A DNA stretch of 64,000 nt from an uncultured Glaciecola sp. (GTDB lineage: Bacteria > Pseudomonadota > Gammaproteobacteria > Enterobacterales > Alteromonadaceae). The notes under the pieces were generated by a model. The model saw only the letters and a list, made by a program, of their open reading frames with translations. It had not been told where the DNA came from and searched no databases. This document shows, one piece after another, positions 46,360 through 54,383 of the stretch. A program made the position numbers and the translations under genes. The stretch covers positions 36,157 to 100,156 of the forward strand of contig CANMCE010000014.1 of assembly GCA_947496235.1 (NCBI GenBank), given 5' to 3'. The first letter of the stretch is position 1. Each line of letters begins with the position of its first letter.

Positions 46360-48507
46360 ATGATTCGAAAAGTCATAGTGGCTTTCATCTTAATCGCTTC
46401 TTTGTTGGCGTTTTTCTTTTTCACTGACGGACAAAATAACGCTTCAACTAAAGCCGCTATTTCCTCAAAAACTGATTCGGGATTAACAGAATCTGAATCT
46501 CAATTGCATTTCTCACGAAAAAAAGTCCTAGCAACGGATAGATTAAAAGCACTATACCGACAAAGACAAGCTTGCTACAGCGATCAAGAAAGCGCTAAAG
46601 ACACTGCTCTAAAAATCCATGGAATGATTGTTTCAGCCTTAGAAAAAGAAATCAGAAATGGCGCGACTATTGGAGAACTTTATCAATATAAAAGTCAGTA
46701 TTCGGTTTATTTTGAGTCCTTCAAAGATCTAATTATATTGGCGAAAATCAGGGTTGAAGAAGAGAAATACCAATTAACAGATAAGTTAGAAATTGTTGAT
46801 CAATGGATGGGTATGGAAGTACTTCCAAAGTTTGCGCCTGAAAAGCGGGCTAAGACCATTGAAAGGCTCCTTGAATATAAAGATTCATCTGTCATATTTA
46901 CTGTTAAACTCGCAGATAGTGTTGCACCTCAAGACATAAAAAATCTGATTAAGAATAACGGAAACTTTAATACTTACTTAAAAATGCGCAACCTGCATTT
47001 AGCAAGTAAAGATGAAGATTCTTTATACCTTATCCCTTATATCTCTCCTTCACTTCTATTCATTAAAGTAGCAGAGCAACTATCTTTTTCGGAATTCAAA
47101 CAGGCCATAAGAAATCATCGCTTCACCGTCAATGAAATCGCTGTTGCGATGTTAAATAACCTGTCATTCGAGTACTTAGAAGCATTACTTCAACAAACTG
47201 ACAATATCGGGGATTTCCCTATCACTGCAAACTTTGACCGGTTTATCTTTGAAAATTTAGCTGATATAGCTGCCTATAAACACCAAGTTAAATTGCTGCA
47301 TTTACTCGAAGAGAAAGGGATTCAAGCTACTAATTTGCCAGGCTTAGTAACAGGTCTGGATCTGGCCACCCAAGGTATTTTTAGCAACCTAAAAAGTAAT
47401 ATTGACCAAGCCACTTTGGAAGATTACCTAGAGACCCTTGAATTCTTCAACCGCAGAGGTTATCCAATGCATGCTCGTGAAGATGCTCATCAAGATGAAA
47501 TGATAACTTGGTATGGCTCTGAATATACTTCAATAAAGCCCTCGAGAGCTCTTCAGAATAATGTTTTGCAGCAAAAATTAAATTCCTTAATAAAGATTAC
47601 CCCTGCAGACTATAGTAAGCAAAAACCTTCGGATGAGTCCGAAATATCGAAAGTAATTCAACAAGCGAATCAATTAAAATTTGCCCGAGAGCAATATGCG
47701 CTAACCTGTGAGGACATTGGGGAAGCAATTATCGAAGAGGAAGGTTACAAAACAAGCTTTGATTTTCGAACTTTTAGGGACTCACTTTCAATTAAGGCTA
47801 CCGTTGACGAAATATTTGCTGAACTACAAGCGATAGACCCGACACTAGTTGATTTATGGATGCCGCCTCCCGACGTTATATTTTCAACATCCGACCGAGA
47901 CAAAATCCCCTTGTTACAGTTATTAGATGATCAGGATGTTGATGCCCTCATTAATTACGTGTCACAAAATCCACTGTCGTCTTTAGAAACCGCTTATTTG
48001 TTTCAGTACGTATTTCAAAAGCCTGAGATATTCATGGTTGTCTGGCACGCTAGAATAGATCCAAAGCTACCTACCAACATGCATTTGCTTCGACGGTCGA
48101 ACTATGAAAAATGGTTTGCTCTGGTTAACGAAGGATTTGATTTTTCGATATTTACTGTAGAGCAAAAACGAGGTAGAGATATCTTTACTATCGCTGCATT
48201 AGAGTCCCAAGAATTAGTAGAGCTTTTATTAGACAATGGATATCAGCCAGGTTTTAAGCATTATGGTGTAGATTCATTGGATGTGGTGCTTGATGATAGT
48301 TACGAAAAAGGTAACCTTAATCCCAATTATTTCGTTATTAAAGCACAAATACCCGAACTGGAATCTAGTCATATTTCGAGAATGGCTAGGTTAAAAATGT
48401 TCTTTCCTCAAGCGTATGCAAAATTACAACTTAGCGATGAAGAAATGGCCCGAGTTAATAGCTCTGATATCAATCGCTACCACAAGGATATTACTAAAAG
48501 ACATTGA
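46360..48507 (+). CDS. large membrane-anchored or exported protein, unknown (ankyrin-like pieces)
   Basis: A 715-aa protein with an N-terminal hydrophobic helix (about 4-22). The rest is charged and helical. Some segments look like decayed ankyrin repeats, notably 'IFTIAALESQELVELLLDNG' near residue 610 and 'HQVKLLHLLEEKGIQATNLP' around 310. No catalytic motif was recognised. It probably faces the periplasm. Stands alone just right of the duplicated sulP fragment. Confidence 0.65.
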   Translation: MIRKVIVAFILIASLLAFFFFTDGQNNASTKAAISSKTDSGLTESESQLHFSRKKVLATDRLKALYRQRQACYSDQESAKDTALKIHGMIVSALEKEIRNGATIGELYQYKSQYSVYFESFKDLIILAKIRVEEEKYQLTDKLEIVDQWMGMEVLPKFAPEKRAKTIERLLEYKDSSVIFTVKLADSVAPQDIKNLIKNNGNFNTYLKMRNLHLASKDEDSLYLIPYISPSLLFIKVAEQLSFSEFKQAIRNHRFTVNEIAVAMLNNLSFEYLEALLQQTDNIGDFPITANFDRFIFENLADIAAYKHQVKLLHLLEEKGIQATNLPGLVTGLDLATQGIFSNLKSNIDQATLEDYLETLEFFNRRGYPMHAREDAHQDEMITWYGSEYTSIKPSRALQNNVLQQKLNSLIKITPADYSKQKPSDESEISKVIQQANQLKFAREQYALTCEDIGEAIIEEEGYKTSFDFRTFRDSLSIKATVDEIFAELQAIDPTLVDLWMPPPDVIFSTSDRDKIPLLQLLDDQDVDALINYVSQNPLSSLETAYLFQYVFQKPEIFMVVWHARIDPKLPTNMHLLRRSNYEKWFALVNEGFDFSIFTVEQKRGRDIFTIAALESQELVELLLDNGYQPGFKHYGVDSLDVVLDDSYEKGNLNPNYFVIKAQIPELESSHISRMARLKMFFPQAYAKLQLSDEEMARVNSSDINRYHKDITKRH

Positions 48508-48661
48508 TTTTGTATTAAGCACGAAATGACAGTAATGAGCCTTAGAGCATCCATTGGGTATTAACCCATATATCTTTTAGTCAATTTACATTATTCCTTT
48601 TTATCGGTAATTCCTTAACATCGACCTTGGGAAAATACACTTGTTTTCAAGGAAATGTAGT

Positions 48662-48973
48662 ATGAAGTTAAGTGAAGTATTAATCGTAGTAATTTTAGGT
48701 GCAGCGGCCTATAAATCCCTTTATGCAGATAATAAACCTTCCACCTCAAAACCGGTAGCAAATGTTGATAACAGTTATTTAACGGCTTTACGCTCGCCTC
48801 AAACGACAACCCAATCTTTTGTTTGTGATGGTCGACAGTATTGCAGTGATATGCGTTCTTATGAAGAGGCGATGTTTTTTCTGAAGAACTGTCCTGATAC
48901 TAAAATGGATGGCGACAATGACGGCATACCTTGTGAAAAGCAAATGCATGCCAATGATTGGTCACTGAATTAA
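48662..48973 (+). CDS. Excalibur calcium-binding domain protein
   Basis: A 103-aa protein. The start is ATG 48662 with 'aagga' 9 bases upstream. It has an N-terminal hydrophobic signal/anchor (about 4-20), a linker, and a C-terminal Excalibur domain with 'YCSDMRSYEEAMFFLKNCPD' and the DxDxDGIPCE calcium loop ('MDGDNDGIPCEKQ'). It is convergent with ApbE, with a 12-base overlap of the ends. Role unknown; such proteins are periplasmic or surface Ca-binding modules. Confidence 0.85.
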   Translation: MKLSEVLIVVILGAAAYKSLYADNKPSTSKPVANVDNSYLTALRSPQTTTQSFVCDGRQYCSDMRSYEEAMFFLKNCPDTKMDGDNDGIPCEKQMHANDWSLN

Positions 48974-49927
48974 ACCGTTTGAATAGTGCATTCTTCGCTG
49001 ATTATCCATAATAATGGCTTCGAACTCTGGCAGGCTGTTAATCAAGCCTAAACCATTTTGTAAGCCCATAACAAACACCGCAGTAGAAAGACCATCATTG
49101 TAAACAGATTCTGGCCCTATAATAGACACCGATTGAACCTCATAGGTGGAAGCACCAGTTTTTGGGGATAGAATATGATGATAACGTTTGCCGTCTTGCT
49201 CAAAGTATCGCTCGTAATCTCCAGAAGTAGACATAGCAGTATTTTCCAACGGAATAACCACTGCTTGTCTGTCTTTATTTCGTGGGTCTCGTATGCCAAC
49301 AATCCAAGGTTTTCCTCGTCTGTCTCCGAGTAATCTAGTATCCCCACCAGCGGTTACCAAAGCATGCTCAATGCCGAGGTCTTTTAATTTTTGAATGGCG
49401 TTATCTACTGCATATCCCTTGGCGATACCGCCTAAATCAATTTTCACATTCTCATGGGCAAACATAACAGTGTGTTTTTGAGGATCTAATTTAATATGCT
49501 GATAATTAATTGCGTCGAGTAAGGGCTGGATTTGAGCGTCAGTGGGTTTTTGATTCGTTTTGTAATTATACAGGTAGCCAACACTGGCAAAGGTAATATC
49601 GAATGCACCTTGACTCAATTCTGAGATTTGAATCGACAACGCCAACAAGTCGAACATTTCTTGCGAAATCTCCACCGGCCCATTCACAGCTTCACGGTTT
49701 ATTTTAGACAGTTCACTGGTCTCAATGTAGGGACTCATCAACTGATTTATCCGTTCCATTTCTTTCATCACTATAGTCAGTGCTTGCGCGCCCACTTTAG
49801 GATCTGAATGCCAAACTTCAGCATGAATATTGGTCCCCATAATGCCTTCACTACGCGTATGCCACTGGGCATTTGCCGCTAGGGAAAAAAGCAGCAGAGT
49901 TAGATACATTGAAAGGGATTTAATCAT
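48962..49927 (-). CDS. apbE: ApbE FAD:protein FMN transferase
   Basis: A 321-aa exported enzyme that attaches FMN covalently to Thr/Ser of target flavoproteins in the periplasm. The start chosen is ATG 49927 with 'aggtg' upstream; a GTG three codons earlier is the alternative. A signal peptide is followed by 'SEGIMGTNIHAEVW', 'ERINQLMSPYIETSELSKIN', 'VKIDLGGIAKGYAVDNAIQ', 'HALVTAGGDTRLLGD' and 'MSTSGDYERYFEQDGKRYHH', all ApbE signatures. No obvious FMN-acceptor gene lies directly beside it. Candidate partners in the window include the PepSY protein at 1649 and the DUF3570/DUF4266 locus. Confidence 0.93.
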   Translation of the reverse strand: MIKSLSMYLTLLLFSLAANAQWHTRSEGIMGTNIHAEVWHSDPKVGAQALTIVMKEMERINQLMSPYIETSELSKINREAVNGPVEISQEMFDLLALSIQISELSQGAFDITFASVGYLYNYKTNQKPTDAQIQPLLDAINYQHIKLDPQKHTVMFAHENVKIDLGGIAKGYAVDNAIQKLKDLGIEHALVTAGGDTRLLGDRRGKPWIVGIRDPRNKDRQAVVIPLENTAMSTSGDYERYFEQDGKRYHHILSPKTGASTYEVQSVSIIGPESVYNDGLSTAVFVMGLQNGLGLINSLPEFEAIIMDNQRRMHYSNGLIQ

Positions 49928-49940
49928 GCTGAGCACCTAA

Positions 49941-50213
49941 TCAAATGAAAAGCAAACCAATACCCGTCAACGCTATCAAAAGGGCACCTGTGTAAACATA
50001 CTTTGAAGGATACTTGGTGTATTCTGGATGTAAAATGCAATACACGGCGGAAAAGGGTAAACACAGAATAATCAAAATACCAAATAGTTTATCGCCTTTA
50101 CCAAAAGCCGCCGCCACTGTAATTAAGCTTCCAAAAAAGAACAGGGCAATACCGATACACGCGAAAATGGTAACCGCGACCAGTACGTAGCCGTTTGTGT
50201 CCAAGATATCCAT
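49941..50213 (-). CDS. small three-helix membrane protein, unknown
   Basis: A 90-aa protein with three hydrophobic helices (about 10-33, 42-60 and 71-89). It lies 13 bases upstream of ApbE on the same strand and about 60 bases after the putative anti-sigma gene. The family was not recognised. Co-transcription with apbE is likely. Confidence 0.6.
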   Translation of the reverse strand: MDILDTNGYVLVAVTIFACIGIALFFFGSLITVAAAFGKGDKLFGILIILCLPFSAVYCILHPEYTKYPSKYVYTGALLIALTGIGLLFI

Positions 50214-50275
50214 AAAATCCTTTGTTGAGCAAATTGGTTTTTAAAATATGGTATCACTTAGAGGAGCAAAGGTAA

Positions 50276-51019
50276 CTAATCTTGGCTACTAGCGGTTAGT
50301 TTTTCCCACTGCGCTTCTGTTAACACCTGTTTGTATTTAGTATCAAGTTGCCAGTCATCTTGTTCTGCTTTTTGCTCAATGAGGAAATCGAATAACAACG
50401 ATTGTAAATCATCGTACTCTTGCAGCAAGCTGTCTTCTTGTTCAGGTTTGGCTACCAAGGATTGTAATTGTTCAGACTCGGTCAATTCCGCTTTAAGGGC
50501 GATTAGCTCTGAATAAATCTCTTCAATGTAGGGATCAATATCCACTATTCTGCTACCGGTCACTGTAATTGCTTCCAAGTCGTCGGCATTTTGCATTTCT
50601 TCGGCAACCATTTTTCGCTTTTCACTGCTTGCTCGCTGTTTAAGTAGCGCCATCTCTTTAGCGTCTCGTAAAGTGGCAACTTCCGGCTCAAACCTATCCG
50701 CTTGCTCTTCCTTTGATGCTGATGGCGGCGGCAGACTAGGGGATAGTTGCGATTCCAGAGGCTCGTTGGGTGTATGCATAAAAATAAACGCCACAAAAAG
50801 TGCTGATGCAGCAATGGATGTAGCAAATTGCCATTTTGTCCACAAAGGTTTAGCTTTGGACTTAGACGCTGCAGCCGTGTGTTGACGCGCCATCGCTAAT
50901 ACCTTGTCATCGACTTCAGATGAGGGTATTTGATGTTTTGTTTGTTGATACAGTTTGCTAACAAAGGCCGAGTCTTTTTCGTCTTGGTCATTCAAATTAT
51001 CATCATTTTGATTACTCAT
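50276..51019 (-). CDS. putative anti-sigma factor-like single-pass membrane protein
   Basis: A 247-aa protein with a cytosolic N-terminus (about 1-60), one transmembrane helix (about 62-81: 'WQFATSIAASALFVAFIF') and a charged periplasmic part. It starts in a 4-base ATGA overlap with the ECF sigma gene, the usual place for a cognate anti-sigma factor. No ZAS zinc motif is seen. At residues 153-158 it carries 'VTGSRI', a phrase typical of the start of TonB-receptor plugs and shared in similar form by the VWA protein two genes upstream. Anti-sigma function is inference from position and topology. Confidence 0.7.
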   Translation of the reverse strand: MSNQNDDNLNDQDEKDSAFVSKLYQQTKHQIPSSEVDDKVLAMARQHTAAASKSKAKPLWTKWQFATSIAASALFVAFIFMHTPNEPLESQLSPSLPPPSASKEEQADRFEPEVATLRDAKEMALLKQRASSEKRKMVAEEMQNADDLEAITVTGSRIVDIDPYIEEIYSELIALKAELTESEQLQSLVAKPEQEDSLLQEYDDLQSLLFDFLIEQKAEQDDWQLDTKYKQVLTEAQWEKLTASSQD

Positions 51020-51636
51020 ATTGACTGACCTCCTTTATTTCCAGTATCTGATTTAAGTAAATCACCAAGTTTTTGCTCTAAACAATGTCGAAGTGATTGG
51101 TAAGCATAACGGAGTCGACTTTTTGTAGCTTCAAAGCCTGTATCTATGATCTCTGCGATTTCCTTGGCGCTAAGCCCTGACTCTTCTTTTAATAAAAAAC
51201 AGTCTTTTTGTTGCATAGGCAATTTATCTAAACATTGCATCAACGCTTGAGATTGCAGCACTGTGTCATGGGCTTGTTCCGGCGATGATGCAGAAACACC
51301 TTCTACGGCTTCCTTATTTTCTGATTCCGAAATCACATTTTCGACCACCTTGATATGCCGAATATGATCAATTAAATGGTGACGCGCTATGGTATACAGC
51401 CAAGTGGTAAATTTTGCTTGCTGGTCAAAACTTGAGGCTCGGCTAATTACTTTGCTCCAAACCTCTTGGAATATATCTTCCACTAGGTTTTGATCGTGCA
51501 ACTGACGTGCTACATAACGGAAAAGCCCGCCTTTATGTCGCTCATAGAGCAACTGAAAGGCGGCATATTCTCCGTTTACAAACTGAGTTAATAAGTTCTC
51601 GTCAGTTTCCTGTACTGTCTGATTGTTTAGCGTCAC
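51016..51636 (-). CDS. ECF-type RNA polymerase sigma factor
   Basis: A 206-aa sigma-70 family protein. Region 2 has 'AAFQLLYERHKGGLFRYVAR', 'DIFQEVWSKVISRAS' and 'FTTWLYTIARHHLIDHIR'. Region 4 has 'MQQKDCFLLKEESGLSAKEI' and 'EATKSRLRYAYQSLRH'. The start is a GTG at 51636 inside the end of the upstream VWA gene (35-base overlap), so it is translationally coupled. It probably controls its own operon together with the downstream membrane protein. Confidence 0.9.
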   Translation of the reverse strand: MTLNNQTVQETDENLLTQFVNGEYAAFQLLYERHKGGLFRYVARQLHDQNLVEDIFQEVWSKVISRASSFDQQAKFTTWLYTIARHHLIDHIRHIKVVENVISESENKEAVEGVSASSPEQAHDTVLQSQALMQCLDKLPMQQKDCFLLKEESGLSAKEIAEIIDTGFEATKSRLRYAYQSLRHCLEQKLGDLLKSDTGNKGGQSI

Positions 51637-53308
51637 TTAATGCCTGTGCGTTTCGTACTAACTGAATAAATTCACTTCGATAACCAAATTCATCTTTGCC
51701 CTTGGTAGCATTGGCAGTTTCAGTTATCCATTGAAAACTGGTGTCAGGGACAAATTTACTCTTTTTCATCTGCTGTGCAAAGCCTGCAACCGCAACTGCA
51801 AACTTATAATCATCAGATTGAGCATCGAAGTTGGTTATTTGTTCGCGTTTTACTGCTTGTTGAATAAGCTCGCTGGTATCACTATCAGGTTGCTTAAAAC
51901 GTAATTTTACAAACGCCAATTCGTCTGACACTTCCTTATCTTGCTGATTGTTTGTTTGATATCTTAGCTCGTCGTTAAACTTATCTTTGCTTTCAATCAA
52001 GGTTAATTCATACAGTGCGGTTACCGTATGGCCAGCACCAATATCACCGGCGTCTACTTTATCATTATTGAAGTCTTCTTTCGCTAATACGCGGTTTTCA
52101 TAACCAATCAAACGATACTCAGCGACTTGATTTGGATTAAACTCCACTTGAATTTTGACGTCTTTGGCGATGATTTGCATGGTGGATTGAAGTTCATCAA
52201 CCAATACTTTTCTGGCTTCGTTAATGGTGTCTATATAGGCATAGTTACCATTGCCAGCATCCGCCAGTTGTTCCATTAAATAATCATTGTAGTTACCCTG
52301 ACCAAAGCCTAATGTGGTTAATGCGATACCTTTATCACGCTCTTGCTCGATGAGTTCTATAAGAGCGTCTTGGTCTGTCATGCCGACGTTAAAATCCCCA
52401 TCGGTGGCTAAGATCACGCGGTTTATACCGTCTTTAATAAAGGCTTGTTCCGCCATTTTATAAGCTAATTGGATGCCTGCGCCGCCGTTTGTTGACCCGC
52501 CCGCTTGCAATTGATCCAGCGCTTGAGTTATTTGCGCTTTCTCGTTACCCGGAGTAGGTTCAAGTACCACACCTGAAGCACCCGCATATACCACAATAGA
52601 TACGCTATCTTTAGCGCTCATTTGATTTGTTAACATAGTCAAAGAACGCTTCAGTAATGGGAGTTTATTCTCTTGGTTCATCGAACCAGACACATCTAAA
52701 AGAAATACCAGATTTCGACCAACATCATCTGCTATTTCAGGGGTAAAGCCTTTTAGCCCAATGCGCATTAGGTGACGTTGGTCATTCCAAGGCGAAACCG
52801 ACACTGCGGTATTCACACTAAATGGTTGATCAATGTCTGTTGGCTGAGGATACTGATAATCAAAATAATTAATGAATTCTTCCACTCTCACCGCATCTGC
52901 TGGAGGTAAATAGCCCTGAGTCAACATGCGACGGGTATTGGTATAGCTACCAGTATCCACATCTATGGAAAAAGTAGAAACGGGGTCTGAACCAACTGTT
53001 TTTACAGGGTTTTCTTCAATATCTTGGTAGTTTTCATTGTTTGTATCTGGGCCTTGATAATCTAGTTCTTGCGGTCCTGGTGCCATTAACGAGTGAAAAG
53101 CAAAATTATCTGCCTTTTCTTGCACGATCCTCGATCCAGAGACTTGTATCATTTCTTGTTGCGCTCGTGCTTGATCTGCTTGCGCTTGTGCCGCTCGTTC
53201 TCGCTCAGCAATAACTTCACTTTCACCAGGTGAGTGTGAACAAGCGAAAGTAGCGAATACTGCAATGGCTAATAGACTGTGTTTAAAGCTAGTAGAAGGT
53301 CTTAACAT
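51602..53308 (-). CDS. VWA-domain lipoprotein (YfbK-like)
   Basis: A 568-aa protein. A lipobox-like signal ('FATFACS', Cys about residue 23) is followed by an Ala/Gln/Glu-rich stalk with 'VSGSR' at 56-60, then an N-terminal YfbK-type domain ('VSTFSIDVDTGSYTNTRRML', 'RVEEFINYFDYQYPQP'). The VWA domain has the MIDAS motif 'LVFLLDVSGSMNQENKL' and 'RVILATDGDFNVGMTDQ', and a DUF3520-like C-terminal part ends 'EFIQLVRNAQAL'. First gene of the sigma operon. Surface or periplasmic metal-dependent adhesion/scaffold role likely. Confidence 0.88.
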   Translation of the reverse strand: MLRPSTSFKHSLLAIAVFATFACSHSPGESEVIAERERAAQAQADQARAQQEMIQVSGSRIVQEKADNFAFHSLMAPGPQELDYQGPDTNNENYQDIEENPVKTVGSDPVSTFSIDVDTGSYTNTRRMLTQGYLPPADAVRVEEFINYFDYQYPQPTDIDQPFSVNTAVSVSPWNDQRHLMRIGLKGFTPEIADDVGRNLVFLLDVSGSMNQENKLPLLKRSLTMLTNQMSAKDSVSIVVYAGASGVVLEPTPGNEKAQITQALDQLQAGGSTNGGAGIQLAYKMAEQAFIKDGINRVILATDGDFNVGMTDQDALIELIEQERDKGIALTTLGFGQGNYNDYLMEQLADAGNGNYAYIDTINEARKVLVDELQSTMQIIAKDVKIQVEFNPNQVAEYRLIGYENRVLAKEDFNNDKVDAGDIGAGHTVTALYELTLIESKDKFNDELRYQTNNQQDKEVSDELAFVKLRFKQPDSDTSELIQQAVKREQITNFDAQSDDYKFAVAVAGFAQQMKKSKFVPDTSFQWITETANATKGKDEFGYRSEFIQLVRNAQALSDAKQSDSTGN

Positions 53309-53621
53309 GATAATTTCCTTTGGTCTTTCATGATTGTCTATTCCCTATTGACGGACCTGAGTGTGAAAAGGGTTATTTATTTTCTAATTTTTTTATTTTC
53401 TACTTAATCGACTATTAAATTATGAATAGATTCATTTGAATAACGCTAAAACATCACCAAAGGTGACCTTAACTTTTTCAAATAACTAGCCCGTTAATGT
53501 CAGTTTATTTTACGCCCACCAAGAACAACATCTTAAACCATTGAATTAAATGAGCTTTATTTTCGGCACATTGATTGCTAAGAGCATCTTGAATAGTTGA
53601 AGTACCAGTTCAGGATTTTTT
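53309..53621. promoter_or_regulatory. divergent intergenic region
   Basis: About 310 AT-rich bases between the VWA/sigma operon (minus) and a PEP-CTERM gene (plus). Both promoters must lie here. I cannot identify a convincing ECF -35 AAC motif or an operator. Confidence 0.4.
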
Positions 53622-54341
53622 ATGTTTAAGACTTTATTACCCTTATTTTTTTTATGTTTTTCAGGATTTGTGTCTGCTAATTTGGTAACTATTAATTACA
53701 CTGGAATCATATATAACGAACACAACCCCAATGGCAATGATAGTTATGATTTTGGATATGCTGTTGGTGACAGTATTACGGGATCATTTGTCATCAATTT
53801 AGCCAATTTACCCACAGATTCAAACAGCAGCTCAGTAGCAGCCACCTATAATGATAATCCTAATTATGATTCAGAGTTTGTTACCTCGTCAGTAAGTGTA
53901 AATTTCGAAAGTGACACTACTGATAGTTCTTATCGCAATTACGATTCAGTCCAAATACAAGACAGTTCCACTCTCAATCGTTTACTGGTAAGAGATTACG
54001 ATTATGTGAGTAACTCCGACCGACGTGAATTAAACTATTCTTTAATCAATATTTATGATCCTTCCGATTTAAACATTTTTAATGGCGGAAACTTAGATAT
54101 TTCGTTTTCCCTTAATCAAAGTCAGTTGGCAAATATAGAATATAACTACGGCATTGTTTTTGTTGATAGATACGACCTAGATGATGTAGCAAATACTAGA
54201 GAGCGAAATTATATTCAGTTTAATATGACCAGCCTTTCTTATCAGTACAGTGCAAGCAACGCGGTCCCTACGCCGGGAATATTTGTTCTGTCAGGTCTAG
54301 GTTTTCTTGTGGTATTTGCTCGTCGTTTGAGAAACGCCTAA
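53622..54341 (+). CDS. PEP-CTERM sorting-domain protein
   Basis: A 239-aa exported protein with a signal peptide (about 1-19, ending 'SGFVSA'), a beta-rich Asn/Asp/Ser/Tyr-heavy body, and a C-terminal sorting tail 'VPTPGIFVLSGLGFLVVFAR' followed by 'RLRNA'. This is a good match to the PEP-CTERM variant of Alteromonadales. Such proteins are cleaved and anchored by an exosortase, usually with exopolysaccharide export. None is seen in this window. Confidence 0.8.
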   Translation: MFKTLLPLFFLCFSGFVSANLVTINYTGIIYNEHNPNGNDSYDFGYAVGDSITGSFVINLANLPTDSNSSSVAATYNDNPNYDSEFVTSSVSVNFESDTTDSSYRNYDSVQIQDSSTLNRLLVRDYDYVSNSDRRELNYSLINIYDPSDLNIFNGGNLDISFSLNQSQLANIEYNYGIVFVDRYDLDDVANTRERNYIQFNMTSLSYQYSASNAVPTPGIFVLSGLGFLVVFARRLRNA

Positions 54342-54363
54342 ATCTCGAAAAGATTACTTTAAG

Positions 54364-54383
54364 AAGGTCGCTCTGGCGACCTT
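54364..54383. terminator. bidirectional terminator hairpin
   Basis: A perfect 8-bp stem (AAGGTCGC / GCGACCTT) with a TCTG loop lies between the convergent PEP-CTERM and D-aminoacylase genes. It touches the latter's stop codon. The T-run is short. Confidence 0.6.
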
